From Henriciella barbarensis (lineage in GTDB: Bacteria > Pseudomonadota > Alphaproteobacteria > Caulobacterales > Hyphomonadaceae): a stretch of DNA of 64,000 bases. This document shows, in pieces, positions 54,229 through 62,460 of this stretch. Location of the stretch: NCBI RefSeq assembly GCF_003576345.1, contig NZ_QWGB01000007.1, forward strand, positions 124,001 to 188,000, given 5' to 3'. Below the pieces are notes generated by a model. That model made no database searches, had not been told where the DNA came from, and saw only the letters and a list, made by a program, of their open reading frames with translations. Numbering within the stretch: the stretch's first letter is position 1; the number at the start of each line of letters is the position of its first letter. The position numbers were made by a program, and so were the translations under genes.

Positions 54229-54243
54229 GAACATGAGAAGAAC
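54229..54243. promoter_or_regulatory. LexA (SOS) box of dinB
   Basis: GAAC-ATGAGAA-GAAC is a perfect GAAC-N7-GAAC direct repeat, the reverse reading of the alphaproteobacterial LexA operator GTTC-N7-GTTC. It ends 5 bases before the ATG of dinB at 54248 and covers an alternative ATG at 54233, which supports the downstream start. Confidence 0.8.
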
Positions 54244-54247
54244 ATCC

Positions 54248-55528
54248 ATGGCGTCGCTGTGCCGTGACTGCTCGGCAGTCCATTCAGAAAAAGTGTCGAA
54301 ATGTCCGTCCTGTAATAGCGACCGGATCATTTTCCATGCCCGGCTCGAACAGCTCAGTGTTGCGCATATCGACTGCGACGCTTTCTACGCCGCGATAGAA
54401 AAAAGAGACAATCCGGAAATACGGAACCGCCCGGTCATCGTGGGTGGCGGCCAGCGCGGTGTCGTAGCCACTTGCTGTTATATTGCACGGCTCGACGGCG
54501 TTCGCTCCGCCATGCCGATGTTCAAGGCGCTTAAAGCTTGCCCAAATGCAGTGGTCGTGCGCCCGGACTTTCGCAAGTATTCGGCCGCTTCCCGCGAAAT
54601 AAGGGGAAAGCTCGAAGCCCTCAGCCCGATAGTGCAGATGGTGAGCATCGATGAAGGCTATATAGATCTCTCCGGAACCCAGCGCCTCCATTCACATCTA
54701 CCGGCGGCTTTGCTCGCCTCGCTGGCCCGCGATATCGAGAGAGATCTGAAGATTACAATATCGATTGGTCTGTCGGAGAATCGCTTCCTCGCCAAGATGG
54801 CGAGCGAGATGGACAAGCCGCGCGGCTTCGCCGTCATCTCCCGGTCTGACGCCAAGGATATCCTCGGTCCGATGCCGGTGAGCGCAATACATGGTGTCGG
54901 ACCAGCTTTCGCATCCCGCCTGTCGAAGGATGGTCTGAACCTGATCAGTGACGTCCAGCGCCGGGATAGAGCTGAGATTATGCGCAAATATGGCGAAAGC
55001 GGACAGCATCTCTGGGACCGGGCCCATGGTGTAGACCACCGCCGCGTGACGCCCGACCGGGAGCGAAAATCAGTCTCCTCGGAGCGGACCTTCAATAGCG
55101 ATATCTCTGACCCGCAGACGCTCGATGACAGGCTTTGGTCAGTCTGCGAAGAAACCGCGACCCGGGCCAAGGCACATGGTGTGGCAGGATATGTCGTCAC
55201 GCTGAAGCTAAAGACGAAGACTTTCCGAAGTCTGACGCGCAGCGTGACACTCTCTGAACCTACACAGCTTGCCCAGACGCTGTTTCGCGTGGCTCGCCCA
55301 CTGCTACAGCGTGAAACGGCGGGCACCACCGCCTACCGATTGATCGGGATTGGCATTTCAGACCTGCACCCAGCTGGCCACGACCAGGTCGATCTTGTTG
55401 ATCCGGGGGTCGCCAAGCGCGCAGCGGCCGAACGCGCGATGGACAAAGCGCGTGGCAAATTTGGGGACCAGGCGGTGCAGACCGGACGGGCGATGCGACT
55501 GGATCGCCGAAAAAACACGCCCGACTGA
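54248..55528 (+). CDS. dinB: DNA polymerase IV (DinB) with N-terminal zinc ribbon
   Basis: The 426-residue Y-family polymerase carries out translesion synthesis. A zinc ribbon (C5-x2-C8 and C19-x2-C22) precedes the catalytic core. Metal-binding residues are in AHIDCDAFYAAIE and VSIDEGYIDLSG, and the little finger follows from about residue 260 (ERTFNSDIS). The ribbon is found in alphaproteobacterial DinB proteins. The start at 54248 is chosen because the ATG at 54233 lies inside the SOS box. It is divergent from divK and followed by RidA. Confidence 0.95.
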   Translation: MASLCRDCSAVHSEKVSKCPSCNSDRIIFHARLEQLSVAHIDCDAFYAAIEKRDNPEIRNRPVIVGGGQRGVVATCCYIARLDGVRSAMPMFKALKACPNAVVVRPDFRKYSAASREIRGKLEALSPIVQMVSIDEGYIDLSGTQRLHSHLPAALLASLARDIERDLKITISIGLSENRFLAKMASEMDKPRGFAVISRSDAKDILGPMPVSAIHGVGPAFASRLSKDGLNLISDVQRRDRAEIMRKYGESGQHLWDRAHGVDHRRVTPDRERKSVSSERTFNSDISDPQTLDDRLWSVCEETATRAKAHGVAGYVVTLKLKTKTFRSLTRSVTLSEPTQLAQTLFRVARPLLQRETAGTTAYRLIGIGISDLHPAGHDQVDLVDPGVAKRAAAERAMDKARGKFGDQAVQTGRAMRLDRRKNTPD

Positions 55529-55601
55529 ACCTCGCCTTGCCCGGTGCCAAGGCATATGTCTAAGAGGGGTCGCGCATAACAACTATCGGAGTCGCCCTTC
55601 C

Positions 55602-56063
55602 ATGAGCACACCTGAAGCCCGCTTGATCAATCTCGGCATCACGCTCCCGGAGCCTATGAAGGCGGTCGCCAACTACGTGCCCTTTGTCATCTCCGGCCAG
55701 CATCTATTCGTTTCCGGACAGGTCAGCTCCACCCCGGACGGACTAGTGACAGGCCGCCTCGGTGAAACCATGGACCTTCCCGCGGGCCAGGAAGCAGCGC
55801 GCCGTTGTGGCATCAACCTGCTGGCGCAGTGCAAGGCAGCGTTAGGGGATCTTTCGAAAGTTACTCGCGTGGTGAAACTCGGCGGCTTCGTGAACTCCCA
55901 TCCGTTGTTCATCGACATCCCTCAAGTCATCAATGGCTGCTCGGACCTTATGGTCGATGTTTTCGGAGATGCCGGACGCCATGCCCGCTCAGCCGTGGCA
56001 TGCCCAACCCTGCCCCTTGGCGTCGCGGTGGAGATTGATGGGATTTTTGAAATTACAAACTGA
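55602..56063 (+). CDS. RidA family (YjgF) protein
   Basis: The 153-residue protein begins MSTPEARLINLGITLPEP and has the RidA layout with ISGQHLFVSGQVSSTPDG and a late HARSAVACPTLPLGVAVEIDG segment, where the conserved arginine binds substrate carboxylates. RidA deaminates reactive enamine/imine intermediates. This sequence belongs to the longer YjgF branch (about 150 residues). It heads a tightly packed unit with GDPD, GNAT and HIT genes. Confidence 0.9.
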   Translation: MSTPEARLINLGITLPEPMKAVANYVPFVISGQHLFVSGQVSSTPDGLVTGRLGETMDLPAGQEAARRCGINLLAQCKAALGDLSKVTRVVKLGGFVNSHPLFIDIPQVINGCSDLMVDVFGDAGRHARSAVACPTLPLGVAVEIDGIFEITN

Positions 56064-56071
56064 GGAACGAT

Positions 56072-56797
56072 TTGGCTCAACGATTCAATCTGCTCGACTA
56101 CCACTATGCCCACCGCGGACTCTGGTCCGCCGACGACCCTCCAGAAAACAGCCTCGAAGCGATCCTGGCTGCTGGCGGCGGAGGTATAGGCTGCGAGATT
56201 GATGTCAGACCAGCCGCGTGCGGTACGCCCGTCGTGTTCCACGATGCGGCGCTCGGCAGGATGACGGAGGCCGAAGGACTCGTCGCGAACCATTCCGCAG
56301 AAGAACTCACCAGACTGACCCTCAAAGGCAATGGCACATTTGCCACGCTCAATCAGGTTCTGGATGCCTGGACTGCTAATACGCCGCTTCTCATCGAAAT
56401 GAAGATTGATGGGGAAACTGACGCCGAAGGCTTTGCCAGCCTTGTCGCAGAGCAGGTGGAAGCGTTTGAAGGCCGCGCAGCGCTAATGAGCTTTAGCCGC
56501 CGCGCCGTTTCCGCAATCCCGTCCAGCGTCATGAAAGGTGCCCTGATCCTGCCAAGCCGGATGTCACAGGACATCACACTTCAGGCGCTCGTCAGCACGT
56601 CAGCCACTTTGGTTCCGGACTTTATCGCGGCCCACTGGTCCGATGCCCGCGATGCGCAGATGACCGCAACCGATTACGGCCTCCCCGTCGCCGTCTGGAC
56701 GGTCGATAGCGCCGAACGCGCTCAGGAATTAAAGTCGCTTCCCGTCGCCCAGATCTTTGAATGCTTCGATCCCGCCTTTGTCAGTTCGGATGCGTGA
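56072..56797 (+). CDS. Glycerophosphodiester phosphodiesterase
   Basis: The 241-residue TIM-barrel enzyme has the GDPD residues in HYAHRGLW (catalytic His), CEIDVRPAACGTPVVFHDAA (metal-binding Glu/Asp and second His) and a C-terminal VAVWTVDSAERAQEL. It releases glycerol-3-phosphate from phospholipid headgroup diesters. There is no signal peptide, so it is cytoplasmic. The start is TTG at 56072, 3 bases after GAGGAACGA; an ATG is not available nearby. It begins 8 bases after the RidA stop. Confidence 0.9.
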   Translation: MAQRFNLLDYHYAHRGLWSADDPPENSLEAILAAGGGGIGCEIDVRPAACGTPVVFHDAALGRMTEAEGLVANHSAEELTRLTLKGNGTFATLNQVLDAWTANTPLLIEMKIDGETDAEGFASLVAEQVEAFEGRAALMSFSRRAVSAIPSSVMKGALILPSRMSQDITLQALVSTSATLVPDFIAAHWSDARDAQMTATDYGLPVAVWTVDSAERAQELKSLPVAQIFECFDPAFVSSDA

Positions 56798-56812
56798 GCT
56801 AAATCCCGCTCC

Positions 56813-57976
56813 ATGGATGAACCGCGCCTCGAAATTCGACTGATCAACAGCCTTGACGAGGTCGACGTTGCCGACTGGAACGCGGTCGCCAACCCTCCAA
56901 ATGAGCCCTATGACCCCTTTCTGAGCTGGCAGTTCCTGCAAGCCTTGGAAGAAAGCGGCGCGGCCTTGCCGGAAACCGGATGGGCCCCTCACCACATCAT
57001 CATCGAACAGGCCGGCCGTGGACTTTGCGGCGCGATGCCTCTCTATCTGAAATCCCATTCCCAAGGTGAGTTTGTCTTCGATCACAGCTGGGCTGACGCC
57101 TATGAACGCGCAGGCGGGCATTACTATCCAAAGCTGCTCTCTGCTGTTCCATTTACCCCCGTCACCGGTCGTCGGCGCCTGGTCCGCCCCGGCCCGGATT
57201 CAGCAAGCATCAGCGAGGCCCTGCTTGGAGCCGCTGTGAAGATTGCTGCCGATAACAACATTTCCTCGCTCCACATCAATTTCCTTGCTGGCGAAGACGC
57301 GCTGAAGCTGGAAACCGCGGGTCTGCTCGTGCGCACCGACCAGCAGTTTCACTGGCACAATGACGGGTATGAGAGCTTCGATGACTTTCTGGCGGTCCTC
57401 TCCTCTTCAAAACGGAAGAACCTCCGTAAGGAGCGGCAACGTGCGCAGGAAGGTCTGATATTCCGTCACATCACCGGGAATGAGATCACCGAAGATCATT
57501 GGGACGTTTTCTACCAATTCTACGTCGACACGGGCGCACGCAAATGGGGCTCGCCTTATCTAAACCGCGAGAGCTTTTCTCTGCTAGGCCAGCGGATGGC
57601 AGACGACATTCTGCTGATATTTGCCGAAGAGGATGGGGAGCCGATTGCCGGCGCCCTCAACATGATCGGCGGCGACCGGCTGCTCGGTCGCTATTGGGGC
57701 ACCGTCTCTCCTCGGCCGATGCTGCATTTCGAAACCTGCTATTATCAGGCGATCGATTTTGCCATCGAACGCAGCCTGAAGACAGTCGAAGCTGGCGCCC
57801 AAGGTGGTCACAAGCTCGCGCGCGGCTACGTGCCTGAAACGACCTATTCAGCCCACTGGATCGCCCATGAGGGTCTCGCCAACGCTGTCGAGGAATATCT
57901 CGGACGCGAACGCCAGATGGTTGAAAGGGAAGCCGACTTTCTACGTGAGCGAACGCCCTTTAAGAAAGACGGATGA
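56813..57976 (+). CDS. GNAT family N-acetyltransferase (COG3146 type)
   Basis: The 387-residue protein reads as the large GNAT/FemX-like COG3146 family: NEPYDPFLSWQFLQALEESG, VFDHSWADAYERAGGHYYPK, LSSSKRKNLRKERQRA and the late ARGYVPETTYSAHWI. These proteins combine two GNAT folds. The target acyl acceptor is unknown. The gene is 15 bases after GDPD and overlaps the next gene by 4 bases (ATGA). This RidA-GDPD-GNAT-HIT order is conserved in related bacteria. Confidence 0.88.
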   Translation: MDEPRLEIRLINSLDEVDVADWNAVANPPNEPYDPFLSWQFLQALEESGAALPETGWAPHHIIIEQAGRGLCGAMPLYLKSHSQGEFVFDHSWADAYERAGGHYYPKLLSAVPFTPVTGRRRLVRPGPDSASISEALLGAAVKIAADNNISSLHINFLAGEDALKLETAGLLVRTDQQFHWHNDGYESFDDFLAVLSSSKRKNLRKERQRAQEGLIFRHITGNEITEDHWDVFYQFYVDTGARKWGSPYLNRESFSLLGQRMADDILLIFAEEDGEPIAGALNMIGGDRLLGRYWGTVSPRPMLHFETCYYQAIDFAIERSLKTVEAGAQGGHKLARGYVPETTYSAHWIAHEGLANAVEEYLGRERQMVEREADFLRERTPFKKDG

Positions 57977-58602
57977 GTCCGCTTGTCACGATACGGCGCT
58001 GTGCCACTTTATCCGAAGCGCTGATAAACGTCTCATTCCTCCGATCTCGAGGGATTGAAGCCAGTCTCGACAATTATCACCACGCTACCGTGAACTGGCT
58101 GATCGTGCCTGCGCTGAATGGGATTGGCGTTTCGGTGCCAGCGAGCGATGTCGAGGCCGCAAAGCAGGCAATTGTCGATGCAATGTCCGCAGACACGCAA
58201 AAATTTGAAACGCTCTATGGCGCTTACGAATCGCCAGCGCCGGTAAGCAAGTTGCCTGTTTGGTTTTTCTGGGCCGGAATACTCGGAATACCCTGGCTTC
58301 TTTACAGTCTACTTGTGGCCATATTGGAGCTGCTCATACCGGCCCGGCTTGTGCCTGAAATTCCCAGGCTGTCCGATATTACGAATGCTTGCTCATATGG
58401 CTATTCCTGCACTTCGTACGACAATCTTTCCTACAGCTGGACCAGCGTAGAGTTTTCAGTTTTCCGCCTGGAGCCTCACGCTGGGTGGCTAATTTTTGTA
58501 TTGATCGGCATCCAGCTCTCTTATTTCGGCCTGCTCTATCTCTTTGGACTGGTTTTCGCACGAAGTTCCCGGCGCCTGTTAGAGCGACGGCGGTCTAGCT
58601 GA
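57973..58602 (+). CDS. DUF2007-like N-terminal domain with membrane helices, copy 1
   Basis: The 209-residue protein begins MSPLVTIRRCATLSEALINV, a signal-transduction-like DUF2007 domain of about 80 residues (SRGIEASLDNYHHATVNWL). It continues into two or three hydrophobic segments (LPVWFFWAGILGIPWLLYSL and WLIFVLIGIQLSYFGLLYL). It is an inner-membrane protein with a small cytoplasmic domain. The next gene is a paralogue sharing the N terminus. It overlaps both neighbours (4 bases upstream, 1 base downstream). Function unknown. Confidence 0.75.
   Translation: MSPLVTIRRCATLSEALINVSFLRSRGIEASLDNYHHATVNWLIVPALNGIGVSVPASDVEAAKQAIVDAMSADTQKFETLYGAYESPAPVSKLPVWFFWAGILGIPWLLYSLLVAILELLIPARLVPEIPRLSDITNACSYGYSCTSYDNLSYSWTSVEFSVFRLEPHAGWLIFVLIGIQLSYFGLLYLFGLVFARSSRRLLERRRSS
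57985..58007 (+). repeat. 23-base block repeated at 58614-58636
   Basis: The same 23 bases, coding VTIRRCAT, occur 12-13 bases after the start codon of both tandem paralogues at 57973 and 58602, with no mismatch. It is the best-conserved trace of the duplication that produced the two genes. Confidence 0.9.
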
Positions 58603-59177
58603 TGGCGGCACTCGTCACGATACGGCGCTGTGCCACACTTCAGGAGGCCCTTGTCTGTAAGGGCTTTCTGGAAGCCAATGGCATCCACGCCATTGTCGAA
58701 AACTACTACCACGCATCGAATGACTGGTTGCTCATTCCCGGTCTGGGAGGTGCCTGCGTCGCCGTCCCATCCAACGATGTCGAGACCGCGCACGCTTTAA
58801 TCAGGAAGAGCGCCCAGGATGGCGCTGACTTGCTCGAGCAGGAATTCGGCGCTTACGAAACGCCGCATCGCTATGGCGTCTTAGCTCTCTGGTATATGAT
58901 CCTGCACCAGTTTCAGGTCGCCCTCTTCCTGTGGGTGTGTTTCTTCTACGTGCTCCTGAAGTTTCTGGATGCAGTCGTGCCAAGCCACTGGTTCATATCG
59001 AAGGCCCCAACCATCGAGCGAGACTGGATACCCGAAGTATCTGCCGGAAGCTGGAACCCGATCTCAATGAGCGGCTGGAACATTGAAGGCTTCCTGTTTG
59101 TTATTGTGATCATCCTTGTCTTCGTGGCCGACCGGCTGATAACACCAGGAACAGACACCAAAGATGAGGCCCCATGA
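58602..59177 (+). CDS. DUF2007-like N-terminal domain with membrane helices, copy 2
   Basis: The 191-residue protein begins MAALVTIRRCATLQEALVC and repeats the domain of copy 1 (ANGIHAIVENYYHASNDWLL, then AYETPHRYG). It ends in two hydrophobic segments (YMILHQFQVALFLWVCFFYV and EGFLFVIVIILVFVADRLI). The DNA near the start is identical to copy 1 for 23 bases while the remainder has diverged. It shares one base with copy 1 and 4 bases with the HIT gene. Function unknown. Confidence 0.75.
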   Translation: MAALVTIRRCATLQEALVCKGFLEANGIHAIVENYYHASNDWLLIPGLGGACVAVPSNDVETAHALIRKSAQDGADLLEQEFGAYETPHRYGVLALWYMILHQFQVALFLWVCFFYVLLKFLDAVVPSHWFISKAPTIERDWIPEVSAGSWNPISMSGWNIEGFLFVIVIILVFVADRLITPGTDTKDEAP

Positions 59178-59608
59178 CCCTCCACGGCACCTACGACAAA
59201 GACAATATTTTCGCCAAAATGCTACGCGGCGAAATGCCGTGCGTGAAAGTCTTCGAGGATGACGTCGCCCTCGCCTTCATGGACATCTTCCCGCAAACCG
59301 AGGGCCATACGCTGGTCATTCCGAAGGATGTGAAGGCACGCAACTTCTTGGAGCTGAAACCGAAAAAGATCGGCCCCTACATGGAGCGCGTGCAGACGGT
59401 GGCGAAGGCAGTTGAAAAAGCACTGGAGCCCGACGGGATCAGGATCCTTCAGTTCAATGGCGCGCCCGCGGGCCAGACGGTCTACCACCTCCACTTCCAC
59501 ATCCTGCCCATCATGGAAGGCCAGACCGGCCGTCCGCATGCGAGCGGGGAGCCTGCCGACACGGAAGAGCTGAAAGCGCTAGCGGATAAGATCGCGGCTT
59601 ATCTGTAG
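59174..59608 (+). CDS. HIT family nucleotide hydrolase/transferase
   Basis: The 144-residue protein is a HIT-domain protein: DNIFAKMLRGEMPCVKVFEDD, FPQTEGHTLVIPKDVKARN, and the histidine triad HLHFHILP with the active-site His. It removes AMP or similar from nucleotide conjugates. The ATG overlaps the stop of copy 2 by 4 bases. It ends the plus-strand unit. Confidence 0.92.
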   Translation: MTLHGTYDKDNIFAKMLRGEMPCVKVFEDDVALAFMDIFPQTEGHTLVIPKDVKARNFLELKPKKIGPYMERVQTVAKAVEKALEPDGIRILQFNGAPAGQTVYHLHFHILPIMEGQTGRPHASGEPADTEELKALADKIAAYL

Positions 59609-59670
59609 GCAGGAACGCGAGTAGCAGCGTTACTCTCCCAACATCCGCCATCGTGACAAGCACAGGCTAA

Positions 59671-59699
59671 CCCCTTGACCGCCGACGCGGTCGAAGGGG
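59671..59699. terminator. GC-rich hairpin between HIT gene and gatB
   Basis: CCCCTTGACCG pairs with CGGTCGAAGGGG with one bulged G and a 6-base loop. No clear T run follows on either strand, so it may be an imperfect terminator or simply a structured spacer between convergent genes. Confidence 0.35.
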
Positions 59700-59729
59700 A
59701 GCCGTACTTAGCCGAAAGTGATGGAGGGG

Positions 59730-61241
59730 CTAAAGACCCAGCTTCTGCTTGAGGATCTTATTGACTGCGCCCGGATTGGCCTTGCCGCCCGAAGCTTTCA
59801 TCACCTGTCCGACGAACCAGCCCATGGCCTTCGGCTTTTCCTTCACCGAGGCGGCCTGCTCTGGGTTGTCGGCGATGATCTGATCGACAATAGCTTCAAT
59901 GGCACCTGTATCGGTCACCTGCTTCAGGCCGTGCTTCTCGACGATATCGCCGGGATTGCCTTCGCCATCAATCATGCGGGCGAAGACGTCTTTCGCAATC
60001 TTTCCCGAGATCGTGTCGTTGGAGATCAGATCAACCAGTTCGCCAAGCTGGGCGGCGGATACCGGGCTGTCTGCCAGCTCAAGACCCTCGCGGTTCAGAT
60101 AGCCAAACAGCTCCTGGCTGACCCAGTTTGCGGCAAGTTTCGCATCGCGGCCCTTCGCGACCGCTTCGAAGAACTCAGCGCGTTCGCTATCAGCCGTGAG
60201 CACGCCAGCGTCATAGCGTGACAGGCCGTACTCGCCCTCAAAACGCGCGCGCTTTTCATCCGGAAGTTCCGGAAGGCTCGCCTTGATATTCTCGATGAAG
60301 AGGTCATCGAACTCGAGCGGCAGGAGGTCCGGGTCAGGGAAGTAGCGATAGTCGTGCGCATCTTCCTTCGAGCGCATGGAGCGCGTCTCGCCCTTGTTCG
60401 GATCGAACAGACGTGTCTCCTGATCAACCTCGCCGCCGTTTTCAAGGATCTCGATCTGACGGCGTGCTTCGTACTCGATCGCCGCCTGGATGAAACGGAA
60501 CGAGTTCATGTTCTTGATCTCGCAGCGCGTTCCGAGGTGGCCAAAATCGCCCGTCTCACGGAATTTCTCATACGCGCCTGGCTTGCAGACAGAAACGTTT
60601 ACATCCGCACGCAGATTGCCCTTTTCCATATCGCCGTCGCAGGTGCCGAGGGCGACCACGATTGATTTTAGCTTCTTGACGTAAGCTGCTGCTTCCAAAG
60701 GGGTTCTAACGTCTGGCTTGGAGACGATTTCCATCAGTGCAACGCCCGAACGGTTGAGGTCCACATAGGTGGAAGTCGGGTCCATATCGTGAATGGACTT
60801 GCCTGCATCTTGCTCAAGGTGAAGGCGCTCAATCCGTACAGGGAAGGAATAAGCCGGGTCGCCATGAGCCGGCTCGACATCCACTTCGATTTCGCCCTCA
60901 CCGACGATCGGGTGGTCGAACTGGCTGATCTGATAGCCCTGCGGAAGATCCGGGTAGAAATAATTCTTGCGGTCAAAGCGCGACCATTTGTTGATTTGCG
61001 CCTTGAGGCCGAGACCCGTGCGCACTGCCTGTTCGACGCACTTCTTGTTGATGACCGGCAGCATGCCTGGCATCGCCGCGTCGACGAGCGAAACATTGCA
61101 GTTCGGGTCCGCGCCAAACGCGGTTGAAGCACCGGAAAAAAGCTTTGCCTCAGACGCAACCTGCGCATGGACTTCAAGCCCCATGACAAGTTCCCAGTCC
61201 CCGGTGTCGCCTTTCAGCGTATAGGTCGGCCGCTCGCTCAT
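59730..61241 (-). CDS. gatB: Asp-tRNA(Asn)/Glu-tRNA(Gln) amidotransferase subunit B
   Basis: The 503-residue GatB activates misacylated tRNA for amidation by GatA. It has the cradle domain ([49 protein letters not shown]-like) and ends with a YqeY-type helical tail ([20 protein letters not shown]). It is the most downstream gene of the minus-strand unit with gatA. Three small membrane genes separate the two subunits. Confidence 0.96.
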   Translation of the reverse strand: MSERPTYTLKGDTGDWELVMGLEVHAQVASEAKLFSGASTAFGADPNCNVSLVDAAMPGMLPVINKKCVEQAVRTGLGLKAQINKWSRFDRKNYFYPDLPQGYQISQFDHPIVGEGEIEVDVEPAHGDPAYSFPVRIERLHLEQDAGKSIHDMDPTSTYVDLNRSGVALMEIVSKPDVRTPLEAAAYVKKLKSIVVALGTCDGDMEKGNLRADVNVSVCKPGAYEKFRETGDFGHLGTRCEIKNMNSFRFIQAAIEYEARRQIEILENGGEVDQETRLFDPNKGETRSMRSKEDAHDYRYFPDPDLLPLEFDDLFIENIKASLPELPDEKRARFEGEYGLSRYDAGVLTADSERAEFFEAVAKGRDAKLAANWVSQELFGYLNREGLELADSPVSAAQLGELVDLISNDTISGKIAKDVFARMIDGEGNPGDIVEKHGLKQVTDTGAIEAIVDQIIADNPEQAASVKEKPKAMGWFVGQVMKASGGKANPGAVNKILKQKLGL

Positions 61242-61320
61242 TTCGCGTGGTCCTTCAAGCAGTTTCTGCTTGCTACATAACGGGCGAATAGCCCCCTTGC
61301 CACCCTGAATTGCGGCTCGA

Positions 61321-61740
61321 TCAGAGGCCGAATTTGCGGTCGAGGCTCAGCTTATCATCTTCACGGAAAGCAATGAGGATAAGCGTGCCGGCGAAAACGG
61401 CGAGCGAGGGGAAAAACAGTACCTGACGTGAGCCCTCATCCAGCAGGTAAAGCCCCAGTGGATCGAGGATGTATTTCCAGATCACAAGGACTCCAAAGCC
61501 AAGGATGACCGCTTGGGCCGGATAGACATATTTGCGGAAGAGACCAACGACCACGGCAAGGCCGATGAGCACCTGAAGTATGCCCCATGGCAATTGCAAC
61601 CAGTCCATACTGACAGTGCCGCCGTAATACTTGTCAGAGACACCGACCGCTGAAGCAGGCGACATGATCTTGATAAGCCCCCAGATCACGAGCAACAGCC
61701 CTGTACCAGCGCGCATCAGCAACAAGGAAATGGATTTCAT
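61321..61740 (-). CDS. DoxX-like membrane protein
   Basis: The 139-residue protein has four hydrophobic segments: [57 protein letters not shown] and [20 protein letters not shown]. This is the DoxX/YphA size and topology, beginning LRAGTGLL as family members do. DoxX proteins are inner-membrane subunits of respiratory or redox complexes, but function here is unknown. It lies between gatB and two small membrane genes. Confidence 0.7.
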   Translation of the reverse strand: MKSISLLLMRAGTGLLLVIWGLIKIMSPASAVGVSDKYYGGTVSMDWLQLPWGILQVLIGLAVVVGLFRKYVYPAQAVILGFGVLVIWKYILDPLGLYLLDEGSRQVLFFPSLAVFAGTLILIAFREDDKLSLDRKFGL

Positions 61741-61819
61741 GGTTCAGCCTCCAGCTTTGCGCTCTAAATGGGCCGGGCGCCGCTGAACCTCAAATCACAA
61801 AATCGTTCCCATCCAGGGC

Positions 61820-62134
61820 TTATTTGCCCTCTTTCTTACGCGCCGCGGCAACGCGCGCCTTACGGGCTGCCATGCGGTCTTTGACGTTAGCACTAAGCCG
61901 GCTCGGCGTTTCGGCTTCTTCTGCCTTTCGTTCGCGGCGATACTGGATCCGCTCGACGAAGATAGCGCCGCGCAATGAGATGTAGAGCGCAGCGACAACT
62001 GCCGCGAGCCAGTACATTCGCGTTCGTGGGTGAAACGGGTTCACGCCGTTATACCAAGCCATCGACAGGATCAGTAGAACCATGAGAACGAAGGCAAGGA
62101 CCGCGTAGAGTGCAGTTCTGGATTTTCTCGACAT
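61820..62134 (-). CDS. Small two-helix membrane protein with basic tail
   Basis: The 104-residue protein has two hydrophobic segments (ALYAVLAFVLMVLLILSMAW and MYWLAAVVAALYISLRGAI) and then a charged, arginine/lysine/alanine-rich cytoplasmic tail (RMAARKARVAAARKKEG). I do not recognise a family. It is one of three small membrane genes between gatA and gatB, all on the same strand with 50-80 base gaps. Confidence 0.6.
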   Translation of the reverse strand: MSRKSRTALYAVLAFVLMVLLILSMAWYNGVNPFHPRTRMYWLAAVVAALYISLRGAIFVERIQYRRERKAEEAETPSRLSANVKDRMAARKARVAAARKKEGK

Positions 62135-62183
62135 ATTCGCCTTCTAGCATTCGGCAGCACAGGCCGTCACGCTCACAGATGCG

Positions 62184-62450
62184 TTAGATGCCCCAGTCGC
62201 GCTTGTCTCGGCCATCAGCGATGGGCAGCAAAGGCAACAGCACCAGAAGAAGGGCGAACAGGAACAGTATGGTGGGTACCGCAAAACCCTTCGGCCCGTC
62301 CGTCACCGACTGTACTGTGGCGGCATGAACGCCAAGCCCTGCAAGAAATGTTGCAAGGGGCCAGCGCACTACCCGTAAGCGGAAATGCCTCAAAGAGAAC
62401 AGGCCGGTTGTGATGTTTTCGAACAGGTTGCCATGGCCAAGCCTTGTCAT
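62184..62450 (-). CDS. Small membrane protein downstream of gatA
   Basis: The 88-residue protein has a basic N terminus (FSLRHFRLRVVRWPL) and two hydrophobic segments, the second strong (ILFLFALLLVLLPLLPIA). It starts 10 bases after the gatA stop, so it is probably co-transcribed. I do not recognise the family. Confidence 0.6.
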   Translation of the reverse strand: MTRLGHGNLFENITTGLFSLRHFRLRVVRWPLATFLAGLGVHAATVQSVTDGPKGFAVPTILFLFALLLVLLPLLPIADGRDKRDWGI

Positions 62451-62460
62451 GGCCGCCAGC

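Noticed and set aside
59609-59729. Possible small RNA or tRNA between HIT gene and gatB
   Set aside because: Only a bulged hairpin is present; no cloverleaf or promoter-terminator pair can be drawn.
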